Below are positions 23,387 to 32,074 of a DNA stretch of 64,000 nucleotides, piece by piece. The position numbers and the translations under genes were made by a program. Origin of the DNA: Collinsella sp. (GTDB taxonomy: Bacteria; Actinomycetota; Coriobacteriia; Coriobacteriales; Coriobacteriaceae). The notes beneath the pieces are model-generated. The model was given only the letters and a program-made list of their open reading frames with translations, made no database searches and had not been told where the DNA came from. The stretch spans positions 58,479-122,478 of the forward strand of contig DXLX01000036.1 in NCBI GenBank assembly GCA_019414515.1, read 5' to 3'. Positions within the stretch are counted from its first letter, which is position 1; each line of letters opens with the position of its first letter.

Positions 23387-24367
23387 ATGAAGGACATCAC
23401 CATCAGCCGCAGGAGCCTTCTTGTCTCCGTTGGCCTGCTCGCGCTCGCTCCGCTCGCCGGATGCGGCGGCAACTCTGGTTCCGGCTCCGCTGCCGCCGGT
23501 TCCGACTACACCATCGGCGTTCTGCAGCTCACCGAGCACTCCGCGCTCGATGCCGCCAACGACGGCTTCGTCAAGGCCATCAAGAAGAGCGGCCTCAAGG
23601 TCAAGATCGACCAGAAGAACGCCCAGAACGACCAGTCCACGTGTAAGTCCATTGCCGACAAGTTCGTAGGCGACGGCGTCAACCTGATCTATGCCATCGC
23701 TACGCCCGCCGCGCAGGCTGCCGCCGGTGCCACCGCCGATATCCCCATCGTTGGCTGCGCCATCACCGACTACGCCGCTTCCGGCCTGGTCCAGGACAAC
23801 GACAAGCCCGGCACCAACGTCACGGGCGCTTCCGACCTCACCCCGGTCGCCGAGCAGCTCGAGATGATGCAGAAGGTCCTGCCCGACGTTAAGAAGGTCG
23901 GCCTGCTCTACTGCACCGCCGAGTCCAACTCCGACGTCCAGATCAAGGCCGCCAAGAAGGAGCTCGACAAACTGGGCCTCGAGTACACTGACTTCACCGT
24001 CTCGAGCTCTAACGAGATCCAGTCCGTTGTCGAGTCTGCCGTGGGCAAGGTCGACGCGCTGTACTCCCCCACCGACAACACCATCGCCGCGGGTGCCTCG
24101 CAGGTCGGCCAGATCTGCAAGGAAAACAAGCTTCCCTTCGTGACTGGCGAGGAGGGTATGTGCATGGCCGGCGGCCTGTTCACCCTCTCCATCAATTACG
24201 AGGACCTGGGCTACGCCGCGGGCGAGATGGCCGTTAAGATCCTGAAAGGCGAGGCCAAGCCCGAAGACATGCCGATCAAACACCTCTCGAGCAAGGACCT
24301 GGTCGTCGTCAAGAACGACGAGATGGCCGAGGCTCTGGGCATCGACCTCTCCGCTCTGGACGCGTAA
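23387..24367 (+). CDS. ABC transporter substrate-binding lipoprotein (PF04392-like)
   Basis: Extracytoplasmic binding protein of an importer, 326 residues. The signal peptide ends in lipobox LAGC with Cys26; SRRSLLVSVGLL just before the hydrophobic core resembles a twin-arginine motif. The mature part has a Ser/Gly/Ala linker, then YTIGVLQLTEHSALDAANDG, NLIYAIATPAAQAAA and SPTDNTIAAGASQV. This pattern is typical of the ABC_sub_bind (TrpX-like) family. Ligands in that family include aromatic amino acids; specificity here is unknown. The start ATG is preceded by GGGGG. It is followed by its permease and ATPase genes. Confidence 0.9.
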   Translation: MKDITISRRSLLVSVGLLALAPLAGCGGNSGSGSAAAGSDYTIGVLQLTEHSALDAANDGFVKAIKKSGLKVKIDQKNAQNDQSTCKSIADKFVGDGVNLIYAIATPAAQAAAGATADIPIVGCAITDYAASGLVQDNDKPGTNVTGASDLTPVAEQLEMMQKVLPDVKKVGLLYCTAESNSDVQIKAAKKELDKLGLEYTDFTVSSSNEIQSVVESAVGKVDALYSPTDNTIAAGASQVGQICKENKLPFVTGEEGMCMAGGLFTLSINYEDLGYAAGEMAVKILKGEAKPEDMPIKHLSSKDLVVVKNDEMAEALGIDLSALDA

Positions 24368-24434
24368 TGCCATACGCGGCATGCGTCTAGAGCCCGTGCT
24401 CGCGCTTTAGCTGCGTTATTCAATATCTGAGCCA

Positions 24435-24475
24435 CAGGGGCGGGCGCTGTAGACCGGCGTCCGCCCTGCTTGTTT
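24435..24475 (+). terminator. Intra-operon hairpin between binding protein and permease
   Basis: CAGGGGCGGGCGC pairs with GCGTCCGCCCTG, followed by CTTGTTTC. It is probably a leaky terminator or stabiliser that gives more binding protein than permease. Confidence 0.6.
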
Positions 24476-24570
24476 CAGGTAAAACAAAACGTCTGTCCGC
24501 AGCTCTTCTATGCATTGTTACCGCTATTATGGTGAATCACGTGTCCACCCTATCCTAGGAGGTATGAAGC

Positions 24571-25494
24571 ATGCTCATTGCATTGCAGGGCGCCGTTTCG
24601 CAGGGCGTCCTCTGGGGCATTATGGTGCTTGGCGTGTTTATCACGTTCCGCCTGCTCGACATTCCCGATATGACCTGCGACGGCAGCTTTGCCCTCGGCG
24701 GCTGCGTCTGCGCTGTGCTCATCGTCAATAACAACGTCGACCCGCTGCTCGCCGTGCTGGCCGGTATGTGCGCCGGCGCCATCGCGGGTGCCGTCACGGG
24801 CATTTTGACCACCGTCTTCGAGATTCCCGCGATCCTCGCCGGAATCCTCACCCAGATCAGCCTGTGGTCCATCAACCTGCGCATCATGGGCAAGTCCAAT
24901 ACGCCAATTCTTGCCAAGGGCACCGTGTTCTCGGCCGTCAGCAATATGACCGGTCTGCCGCAGTCCACCGTTGCCATCATCTTGGGCATCCTGCTCGCCG
25001 TGGCTATCGTTGCCATCCTGTATTGGTTCTTTGGCACCGAGATCGGCTCGGCGCTGCGCGCCACCGGCAACAACGAGTACATGATCCGCGCTCTGGGCGT
25101 CAACACCAACTCCACCAAGATGATCGCCCTCGTGCTCTCCAACGCCCTCATCGGCCTTTCGGGCGCGCTTATCTGCCAGAGCCAGAAGTATGCCGACATT
25201 GGTATGGGCACCGGTGCCATCGTTATCGGTCTTGCCGCCATTGTTATCGGTGAGGTGCTCGGCCGTCTGCTGCCCGGCGGCCTCACGCAGTTTAGCGTCC
25301 GTCTTGCCTCCGCCGTCTTTGGCTCCGTGGTGTACTTCCTTATCCGCGCCATCGTGCTGCAGTTGGGCATGGACGCCAACGACATGAAGTTGCTCTCCGC
25401 CGTGATCGTCGCCGTGGCCCTGTGCGTGCCCGTGGTTTGGGAGCGCTATAAGCTCCGCAGCTCCTACACGAAGGGGGATGAGGCAGATGCTTAA
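24571..25494 (+). CDS. ABC transporter permease (branched-chain-type, BPD_transp_2)
   Basis: Membrane subunit of the importer, 307 residues with about eight to nine hydrophobic helices. LIALQGAVSQGVLWGIMVLG begins helix 1; GSALRATGNNEYMIRALGVN is the cytoplasmic coupling segment typical of LivH-like permeases. The start ATG has AGGAGG eight bases upstream. The 3' end overlaps the ATPase gene by eight bases, indicating translational coupling. Together with the lipoprotein upstream it forms a complete three-gene importer of the TrpXYZ-like layout. Confidence 0.9.
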   Translation: MLIALQGAVSQGVLWGIMVLGVFITFRLLDIPDMTCDGSFALGGCVCAVLIVNNNVDPLLAVLAGMCAGAIAGAVTGILTTVFEIPAILAGILTQISLWSINLRIMGKSNTPILAKGTVFSAVSNMTGLPQSTVAIILGILLAVAIVAILYWFFGTEIGSALRATGNNEYMIRALGVNTNSTKMIALVLSNALIGLSGALICQSQKYADIGMGTGAIVIGLAAIVIGEVLGRLLPGGLTQFSVRLASAVFGSVVYFLIRAIVLQLGMDANDMKLLSAVIVAVALCVPVVWERYKLRSSYTKGDEADA

Positions 25495-26281
25495 GCTCTC
25501 GCACGTCAAGAAGACCTTTAACAAGGGCACCGTCACCGAGAAGCGCGCGCTCACCGGCGTCGACCTCACCCTGAATGACGGCGACTTTGTAACCGTGATC
25601 GGCGGCAATGGCGCCGGCAAGTCCACGCTGCTCAACATGATCGCCGGCGTGTACCCGCTCGATTCGGGCGTTATTGAGCTCGACGGCACCGACATCTCGC
25701 GCCTGAGCGAGCCGCAGCGCGCCAAGTACCTGGGCCGCGTGTTTCAGGACCCCATGCGCGGTACCGCTGCCGACATGCAAATCGCCGAGAACCTGGCCCT
25801 CGCCAAGCGTCGCGGCCAGCGTCGCGGCCTTTCGTGGGGCGTCACCAAGGCCGAGAAAGATGAGTACGTTGAGCTGCTCAAGCGCCTGGACCTTGGTCTG
25901 GACACGCGTCTCAACGCCAAGGTCGGCCTGCTCTCGGGCGGCCAGCGCCAGGCACTCACCCTGCTCATGGCCACGCTCACCAAGCCACGCCTGCTGCTGC
26001 TCGACGAGCACACCGCGGCCCTCGACCCCAAGACGGCCTCTAAGGTGCTCAATCTGACCGAGGAGATCGTCGACGAGAACCACCTCACCACGCTCATGGT
26101 CACGCATAACATGAACGACGCTATCCGTCTGGGCAACCGTCTGATCATGATGCACGAAGGCCACGTGATCTACGACGTGGCGGGCGATGAGAAGAAGTCG
26201 CTCACCGTAGCCGACCTGCTGCAGAAGTTCGAGGAGGTCTCGGGCGGCGAGCTCGCCAACGACCGCATGCTGCTGAGCTAA
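25487..26281 (+). CDS. ABC transporter ATP-binding protein
   Basis: Energising subunit of the importer, 264 residues. Walker A GGNGAGKSTLL, Q-loop VFQDPMRG, signature LLSGGQRQAL, Walker B LLLLDEHTAAL and H-loop MVTHN are intact. The start ATG at 25487 is preferred over one nine bases upstream because GGGGG then lies at a normal distance; it overlaps the permease stop by eight bases. Two tandem terminators follow the stop and close the operon. Confidence 0.94.
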   Translation: MLKLSHVKKTFNKGTVTEKRALTGVDLTLNDGDFVTVIGGNGAGKSTLLNMIAGVYPLDSGVIELDGTDISRLSEPQRAKYLGRVFQDPMRGTAADMQIAENLALAKRRGQRRGLSWGVTKAEKDEYVELLKRLDLGLDTRLNAKVGLLSGGQRQALTLLMATLTKPRLLLLDEHTAALDPKTASKVLNLTEEIVDENHLTTLMVTHNMNDAIRLGNRLIMMHEGHVIYDVAGDEKKSLTVADLLQKFEEVSGGELANDRMLLS

Positions 26282-26320
26282 AACCTGCCAAAAAGGAACA
26301 GGTTTATTTTGGCAGGTTTT
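26281..26320 (+). terminator. First terminator of the ABC operon
   Basis: AAACCTGCCAAAA pairs with TTTTGGCAGGTTT; the loop holds GGAACAGG. T-run at the 3' end. Confidence 0.88.
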
Positions 26321-26335
26321 ATCTGCGCAAACGTC

Positions 26336-26375
26336 AAAACCGCCGCTAAGGGACAGGCGCCCTTGCGGCGGTTTT
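26336..26375 (+). terminator. Second tandem terminator of the ABC operon
   Basis: AAACCGCCGC...GCGGCGGTTTT, loop containing GGGACAGGCGCCC. It is separated by 15 bases from the first. Confidence 0.85.
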
Positions 26376-26439
26376 CGCATATTATGTCGATAATCCGATA
26401 TTCAACCAGACATTCTGGCTAAGGACTAAGGAAACTGCC

Positions 26440-28338
26440 ATGAAAAGACTCCCCCGCCTTGCGTTAGCCGCCGCGTTGTTTGCCGGCGCGCTCGCAGGCA
26501 TCCCAAGCCTCGCTTTCGCGGGGAACCTGCCCGCCGCCATTGACGGCTCCGTGGCCGTCATGCACACCAACGACATCCACGGCAGCTACAAGTACAGCTA
26601 CAACGCAAGCAAGGGCACCGGCACTGTGGGCTTTGATGGGCTGGCGGTTCTCTATAGCGCCCAAAACAGCGCCCCCGATCTTTTGCTCGATGCGGGCGAC
26701 ACCTTCCACGGGCAGTCCTTCGCCACCATGAGCGAGGGCAAGAGCATCGCCGAGCTCATGGACACCTTCTATGTAGACGGCTACGACGCGACCACGCCGG
26801 GCAACCACGACTGGAGCTACGGCGCAGACAAACTCCGCACCATGACCGGCTACAGCACCACCGGCACGCCCTTCGCCATGCTCTGCGCGAACGCGAAGTC
26901 CACGAGCGGCGTATGGAGCTCGAGCATCACGAAGACGCTCGATCGCACCTGGGAGGATACCGAGGATCACTCCACATTCGACTACAAAATCAAGGTCGGC
27001 GTCGTGGGTGCCATGGATGAGTCGCTAGGTTCCTCGCTGCGCGCGGACCTGGTCGCGGGCACCAGCTTCTCGAGTGCCGCGAACGCCATCAATACCGAGG
27101 CAGAGCAGCTGCGCAAGGAGGGCTGCGATGTTGTTGTGTGTATCGCGCACACGCTCGACGCCAAGACCTTTGCCACGCGACTCCGTGGCGTCGATGCCCT
27201 TATCGCAGGCCACGAGCACATCAACCTTAACGAGAAGGTGACGGGAGCCGACGGCAAGACGATCCACGTTGTCGAGGCAGGCAGCGCCTTTGCCGAGGTG
27301 GGGCTGCTTTCCATTCCGTACAAGTACAACACGAATGACACCGAGACGACCGACGATGACACGGTCACGGTCCCTGCAGACGGTAGCGACGAGAAGCTCT
27401 ACACCGCCAAGAACGTCAACGACCTTTTGGCAGACCCCGACAAGGGCTCCGACTACCAAAGCCGCCTTGAAGCCGTCCGCAACAAGATCAAGCCGCTCGA
27501 CGAGGACTTTGAAAACGAATCGAACAAGGTGCTCGGCACATCCACCACCAACTATTTCTACGGCGAGGACGCCGCAGGCACGCATGGTTGGGAAATGGTG
27601 CGCACCACCGATTTCCGCCCCAGCAAGGAGGGCGACACCACCAAGGCCCAGACCATCGGCCACGTGATTTGCGGCTCCTATCTTGCCCTGACGGGCGCGG
27701 ACTTCCTCGCAGCGCTCGAGCACTCGCTACAAATCAGCGACGATTGCAACGACAGCTACGAGCTTCAGCAGGCTTATGTGGCGGCCGGTCACACCGAGCA
27801 GGAGGCGCAAAACAAGTACAAGTGGCGCGATGACTCTGGCAGCGTTCTCTCCTTTGGCGGCATCAACGTGACGATTGATTGGACGCAGCCCGAAGGCAAG
27901 CGCATTGTGAGTGCCACACTCACCAAAGACGGCAGCACGTTCGATCCCACCAAGACCTATACCGTCGCCACCAACAACTACATCATTACCAACACGACCG
28001 ACTTCCCCACCTTCGCAAACGCCACCAAGCACACCGAGTGGGGTACCTGCGAGTCAGCGCTAAGGGCGCTGATCGGGCAGAACGGCTGGGAGAGCAAGAT
28101 GGCCGGGCTCGCCGGCACCATCGGCTTCGGCTCCGCAGCCGTGGACCCCACGCCCTCACCGGCCCCGACGCCTAAGCCCTCGTCTAAGACGGACACGGCG
28201 ACCACGAAGGTCATCACCAAGAAGACGACCGGTAAGCTTGCCGCAACGGGAGACCGCACGCTGGCAGTAGTTGGCGCGTGCCTTATCGGCGGCATCATCG
28301 TCATCATGCTCGGCATTATCTGGAAGCGTCGACGCTAA
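26440..28338 (+). CDS. Cell-wall-anchored 5'-nucleotidase/2',3'-cyclic phosphodiesterase family protein
   Basis: Exported nucleotidase, 632 residues, predicted to dephosphorylate extracellular nucleotides. A signal peptide ends near LAFA (residue 27). The metallophosphoesterase domain shows HTNDIHGSY, LLLDAGDTFHGQ, TTPGNHDWSYG and IAGHEHIN. The 5'-nucleotidase C-terminal domain follows (TDFRPSKEGD, ALTGADFLAALEH). A Pro/Thr/Lys-rich spacer (about 570-600) leads to LAATGD, a hydrophobic helix and a KRRR tail. This is a sortase signal of the LAxTG kind used by class E sortases rather than the common LPxTG. It has its own unit between terminators. Confidence 0.92.
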   Translation: MKRLPRLALAAALFAGALAGIPSLAFAGNLPAAIDGSVAVMHTNDIHGSYKYSYNASKGTGTVGFDGLAVLYSAQNSAPDLLLDAGDTFHGQSFATMSEGKSIAELMDTFYVDGYDATTPGNHDWSYGADKLRTMTGYSTTGTPFAMLCANAKSTSGVWSSSITKTLDRTWEDTEDHSTFDYKIKVGVVGAMDESLGSSLRADLVAGTSFSSAANAINTEAEQLRKEGCDVVVCIAHTLDAKTFATRLRGVDALIAGHEHINLNEKVTGADGKTIHVVEAGSAFAEVGLLSIPYKYNTNDTETTDDDTVTVPADGSDEKLYTAKNVNDLLADPDKGSDYQSRLEAVRNKIKPLDEDFENESNKVLGTSTTNYFYGEDAAGTHGWEMVRTTDFRPSKEGDTTKAQTIGHVICGSYLALTGADFLAALEHSLQISDDCNDSYELQQAYVAAGHTEQEAQNKYKWRDDSGSVLSFGGINVTIDWTQPEGKRIVSATLTKDGSTFDPTKTYTVATNNYIITNTTDFPTFANATKHTEWGTCESALRALIGQNGWESKMAGLAGTIGFGSAAVDPTPSPAPTPKPSSKTDTATTKVITKKTTGKLAATGDRTLAVVGACLIGGIIVIMLGIIWKRRR

Positions 28339-28389
28339 GCTACACCGCCGGGCCTTACAGCCCCGCCGCGTAAACCTTATATCGAGCAC

Positions 28390-28425
28390 AGAAGCCCGTC
28401 CGATGTGATCGGACGGGCTTCTTGG
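28390..28425 (+). terminator. Terminator of the 5'-nucleotidase gene
   Basis: AGAAGCCCGTCCGAT, 3-base loop, ATCGGACGGGCTTCT; perfect 15-bp stem. Confidence 0.85.
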
Positions 28426-28466
28426 TGGGTATCATGGTTGGACGATCATTAGGAGGTTTTCCCTAC

Positions 28467-29234
28467 ATGGAATTGTTTGAGCCGATTCTTCATTTCTTTG
28501 AGCAACGGTGGGTCCACAACATCATCTGGGCCGTCATCTTGGCGATAGGCACCGCCGTCGCCGCCAAGGTCGTATCCAAGACCCTGAACCATCTGCTTAA
28601 CCGAGACGATAACCCGCTTCCGGCATCGAGTATCTTCATCAACATCGCGCGCGCCGTCATCTGGATGATCGGCGGCAGCTTTATCCTCGACAACTGCTTT
28701 GGCATTAACGCAAACGCGCTCGTCGCCGCTCTTGGCGTCGGCGGCATCGCTATCTCGCTCGGCTTTCAGGACACGCTGTCAAACCTTATCGGCGGCATGC
28801 AGGTGACCTTTATGGGCATCATCAAGCCCGGCGACAATATCGAGGTCGGCGGCGTATCCGGCGTGGTCCAAGACATCACTTGGCGCCATACAACGATTGA
28901 GGATGCCTGTGGACAGACCATCATTGTGCCCAACTCCAACATTTCCAAGAACACACTCGTGCATTTGATGCCCTTTGGGCGCGTGGCCGTGCCCGTTGCC
29001 GTAAAGGACACGTCCAAGTGGGCTTCCCTTGACGTGCTGGCAGACGAGCTGACCAGCGCCACCAAGGCCGCCGTGCTTCCCATCTCGGGCTTTGACAAGG
29101 AGCCCTACGTACTCTTTAGCGAAATCGGCGACTTTGGCATCAAAGGAAAGATCATCTTTATCGTCAGCGACGACAGCACTACTTTCACGGCAGCCGACGC
29201 CTGCATCCGTGCCATCGCCCCCATCATCGCCTAA
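28467..29234 (+). CDS. Small-conductance mechanosensitive channel, MscS family
   Basis: Membrane tension-gated channel that releases solutes on osmotic downshift, 255 residues. It has two to three N-terminal helices, then the pore-lining segment ANALVAALGVGGIAISLGFQ, GGMQVTFMGIIKPGDNIEVG (beta domain), VVQDITWRHTTIEDACGQTI and VPNSNISKN, all MscS signatures. The protein ends after a short alpha/beta domain, as in minimal MscS proteins. The ATG at 28467 has AGGAGG ten bases upstream; an upstream in-frame start overlaps the preceding terminator. Confidence 0.93.
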   Translation: MELFEPILHFFEQRWVHNIIWAVILAIGTAVAAKVVSKTLNHLLNRDDNPLPASSIFINIARAVIWMIGGSFILDNCFGINANALVAALGVGGIAISLGFQDTLSNLIGGMQVTFMGIIKPGDNIEVGGVSGVVQDITWRHTTIEDACGQTIIVPNSNISKNTLVHLMPFGRVAVPVAVKDTSKWASLDVLADELTSATKAAVLPISGFDKEPYVLFSEIGDFGIKGKIIFIVSDDSTTFTAADACIRAIAPIIA

Positions 29235-29271
29235 CCCGCCAAAAAGGGACAGGCACCTTTGTGGTGGTTTT
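29234..29271 (+). terminator. Imperfect terminator of the mscS-type gene
   Basis: ACCCGCCA-AAAAGG...CCTTTGTGGTGGTTTT, loop GGACAGGCA; overlaps the stop codon. Confidence 0.65.
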
Positions 29272-29325
29272 CATTCGTGGTACCATGGTTCATATAGTTG
29301 TTTAAACGACTAAGGGAGCAACATC

Positions 29326-31242
29326 ATGGAAGAGGCCTATCGTCAAGCACGCAAGCGCGGCGAGCAGGGACGCCGTCGCGCCATCAGCCAAAGCGAGCAC
29401 CCGTACCTTACGGACCTCGACAGCCTCGTTGCCCAGCTCCCCTTAGGTCAGCGAGAGAATGTCGGCCTAAGGGATATTCCGCTCGAAATGGTCGTCGGCA
29501 CAGTCACCAAAGGCCGTCAGTCCGCCTTTTCATGCAACTTTATGCCCCTGCTGCCGTTTAACACTGAGTTCGCCCGCAAGTGGTCCAACCTCTACGACAT
29601 CCAGGTAACCGAGGGCTATCGCGATCCCATCATCGTCACCGAGTTCATGCATCGGTTCTATGTCCAGGAAGGCAACAAACGCGTCAGTGTCCTCAAATTC
29701 CTGGACGCTCCAACGGTTTCGGCCAGGGTCACCCGTCTCTACCCCGGCACATGGGATTCCGTCGAAAGCCGCCTGTACGGTGAATTCTGCGCGTTTTGGC
29801 GCGTCTGCCCCCTATACGAAATCGAGTTCTCGCGTGAGGGAAGCTACGAGACGCTCGCCAAGATGCTCGGTCGGAACCTTATCGAAAAATGGCCGCAGAA
29901 AAAGGTCGACTACCTGCGCCACACCTTCCTGCTCTTTAAGCGCGCCTACCTTCGCGCAGGCGGCGACCACCTGGACATTACGCCCGCCGACGCCATGCTC
30001 GTCTACCTCAATGTGTACAACCAGGACCGCCTGCTGGATACGCCGACGGATATCGTCGTAAACCGCCTGTGCAAGATTTGGCGCGAGCTGGTCATTGCCG
30101 GCAAAAACGACGAGGACAAGGTCGATCTTGTCGAAGCGCCGAGCGTCGATGAGGAGGAGTCGCCCGCCAAGTCCACCTCCGGCGTGCTCAACTTCTTTAT
30201 GGGCAAGACTGTCTATTCGGCGGCCAACCCCCTGCGTATCGCCTTTATCCATGAGTTCCCCTGTGCGGCGTCGAGCTGGGACAGTCTGCACGACCAAGGA
30301 CGTCAGTATCTCGATGAGCACTTTGACGGTATCGTGCGCACCGAGGCGTTCGAAGACTGTCACGATCCGGACGTGTTCTACGCCGCCGTGGAAACGGCTG
30401 TCAAACATGGAGACAACGTCATCTTCTCGACCTCGCACCGCCTGATGGAATACACGCTCAGAGCTGCCGTTGAGTATCCCCAGGTTCGGTTCCTTAACTG
30501 CTCTATCGGCCTTCCCCACCAAAGCGTCCGTTCGTACTTTGGCAAGATGTACGAGGCCAAGTTCCTCCTGGGCGCCCTTGCCGCCAGCATGGCGGACAAC
30601 CATCGCATCGGCTACCACGCGTCGGTCTTCGCATCCGGCGCGCTCAGCGAGATCAATGCCTTTGCCATCGGTGCCTCGCTGCTCGACCCCCGCGCGCAAA
30701 TTATCCTCACCTGGGGCGATGTGCCCGCCGGCGGTCTCGCCGAGGCCATGTGCCGCGAAGGCGTGAGCGTCATGACCGGCGCTGACATGTCAAAGTCGCT
30801 CGAAGACCCTACGGCCTACGGACTCCACCGCCTGGTCGATGGCAAGGTTACCGGCATCGCCATGCCGGTATGGAACTGGGGCCGTTACTACGAGCTCATC
30901 GTTCGCAGCCTTCTGCACGGCACGTGGGACGAGACCAGCGATGACAACCAAGTGCGCGCCGTCAACTACTGGTACGGCATGAGCTCCGGCGTTATCGACA
31001 TCCGTTACGCTCCGGGCCTACCCTACCAGACGCGCAAACTCGTGCAGTTGCTCCGCAACGGCATTGTCGAGGGATCCATCAACCCCTTTGGCGGCGAGCT
31101 CCACAGTCAGAACGGCGTGGTACAGATCGAAGGCTTCCCTCCGCTGCCGAGCACGCAGATTGTCGAGATGAATTGGCTGGCGGATAACGTGGTAGGCACC
31201 ATTCCGCAGCTCGACGATGAGCCGAAAGTCCCTGCCCTATGA
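29326..31242 (+). CDS. Two-domain cytosolic protein: ParB-like N-terminal region plus BMP/PnrA-type binding fold
   Basis: 638 residues, no signal peptide or membrane helix. The first ~260 residues contain DIPLEMVVGTVTKGRQSAFS and TEFMHRFYVQEGNKRVSVLK. The latter resembles the substrate/NTP-binding motif of ParB/sulfiredoxin-fold domains. An acidic linker follows (about 265-290). The C-terminal ~340 residues match the basic membrane lipoprotein/PnrA periplasmic-binding fold: LRIAFIHEFP near the domain start, NVIFSTSHRLMEYTLRAA, SYFGKMYEAKFLLGALAASM and FASGALSEINAFAIGASLLD. PnrA-type proteins bind nucleosides outside the cell; here the domain is intracellular, so a sensor role is likely (inference). 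It overlaps the phosphoesterase start by four bases. Confidence 0.8.
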   Translation: MEEAYRQARKRGEQGRRRAISQSEHPYLTDLDSLVAQLPLGQRENVGLRDIPLEMVVGTVTKGRQSAFSCNFMPLLPFNTEFARKWSNLYDIQVTEGYRDPIIVTEFMHRFYVQEGNKRVSVLKFLDAPTVSARVTRLYPGTWDSVESRLYGEFCAFWRVCPLYEIEFSREGSYETLAKMLGRNLIEKWPQKKVDYLRHTFLLFKRAYLRAGGDHLDITPADAMLVYLNVYNQDRLLDTPTDIVVNRLCKIWRELVIAGKNDEDKVDLVEAPSVDEEESPAKSTSGVLNFFMGKTVYSAANPLRIAFIHEFPCAASSWDSLHDQGRQYLDEHFDGIVRTEAFEDCHDPDVFYAAVETAVKHGDNVIFSTSHRLMEYTLRAAVEYPQVRFLNCSIGLPHQSVRSYFGKMYEAKFLLGALAASMADNHRIGYHASVFASGALSEINAFAIGASLLDPRAQIILTWGDVPAGGLAEAMCREGVSVMTGADMSKSLEDPTAYGLHRLVDGKVTGIAMPVWNWGRYYELIVRSLLHGTWDETSDDNQVRAVNYWYGMSSGVIDIRYAPGLPYQTRKLVQLLRNGIVEGSINPFGGELHSQNGVVQIEGFPPLPSTQIVEMNWLADNVVGTIPQLDDEPKVPAL

Positions 31243-31949
31243 AAATCCTTGCCATAGCCGATACCGAAGAACGATGCCTTTGGGAGTGCTTTCGCAAGGA
31301 ACGCTTTGAGGGCGTCGACCTGATTTTGTCCGCCGGCGATCTGGACCCGGACTATCTTGAGTTTTTGGTCACGGTCATCAACAAACCGCTCATCTACGTG
31401 CGCGGCAATCACGATGACCGCTACGCACGTCATGCACCGGGTGGATGTATCTGCGTAGAGGACAGCGTGTACACGTACCGAGGGATTCGCATTGCGGGCC
31501 TTGGCGGGTCCATGCGTTATCGCGACGGCGCCAACATGTACACCGAACGCGAGATGTCCAAGCGCATGCGTAAGCTGTCGCGTAAGGTTAGGATGGTCGG
31601 CGGGTGCGACATTCTGCTTACCCATGCACCCGCCGCCGGTATGGGTGATCTGGACGATCTGCCGCATCGAGGATTCGAGTGTTTTAACACAGCACTCGAA
31701 TCCTGGAATCCCGACTACATGGTGCACGGGCATGTGCACCAAAGCTACGGTTGCGATTTTCAGCGCGAGCGTCAGCATGTGTGTGGAACGACGATCATCA
31801 ACGCCTGCGGCTATACGCAGTTTGAGCTCGACCAGACGCACTACCCCATCCGCGGCTGGCAAGCAGCTTGGCTCAACTCACAAACCATGCGCCGCGAGCT
31901 CAAACGCCACGAAGCCATCGAGTCTTCAACAGCCAGAACACCCTGGTAA
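31239..31949 (+). CDS. Calcineurin-like metallophosphoesterase
   Basis: 236 residues. Metal-binding motifs: ILAIADTEE (the usual DxH is here DTE), SAGDLD, RGNHDDR, LLTHAP and VHGHVHQSYG. The missing His in the first motif is the one odd point, since other ligands are intact. MJ0936/YfcE-like phosphodiesterases and Rv0805-like enzymes are the nearest patterns; the substrate is unknown. The ATG overlaps the stop of the BMP-fold gene (ATGA), so the two are translationally coupled and probably work on the same signal or ligand. Confidence 0.88.
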   Translation: MKILAIADTEERCLWECFRKERFEGVDLILSAGDLDPDYLEFLVTVINKPLIYVRGNHDDRYARHAPGGCICVEDSVYTYRGIRIAGLGGSMRYRDGANMYTEREMSKRMRKLSRKVRMVGGCDILLTHAPAAGMGDLDDLPHRGFECFNTALESWNPDYMVHGHVHQSYGCDFQRERQHVCGTTIINACGYTQFELDQTHYPIRGWQAAWLNSQTMRRELKRHEAIESSTARTPW

Positions 31950-31950
31950 C

Positions 31951-31987
31951 CACCATAAAGGGGACACTGTCCCCTTTATGGTGCTTT
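31951..31987. terminator. Perfect 16-bp-arm hairpin after the phosphoesterase gene
   Basis: CACCATAAAGGGGACA, centre C, TGTCCCCTTTATGGTG, then CTTTT on the plus strand. It belongs to the GGGACA-loop hairpin family seen several times in the window. Confidence 0.85.
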
Positions 31988-32000
31988 TGACGCGATAGCA

Positions 32001-32037
32001 AGAAACCCGGTCCTGCACAAGGCAGAACCGGGTTTCT
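32001..32037. terminator. Bidirectional terminator between rplA and the phosphoesterase
   Basis: AGAAACCCGGT pairs with ACCGGGTTTCT. T-rich sequence lies on both sides, so it can serve rplA on the minus strand and the convergent gene. Confidence 0.8.
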
Positions 32038-32074
32038 TTAGCAATGCTTGCTGTACTCAGGCAGTAACTAGCAG

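Noticed and set aside
25490..25494. Frameshift between permease and ATPase
   Set aside because: The eight-base overlap is a normal coupled stop/start; both proteins have complete ends.
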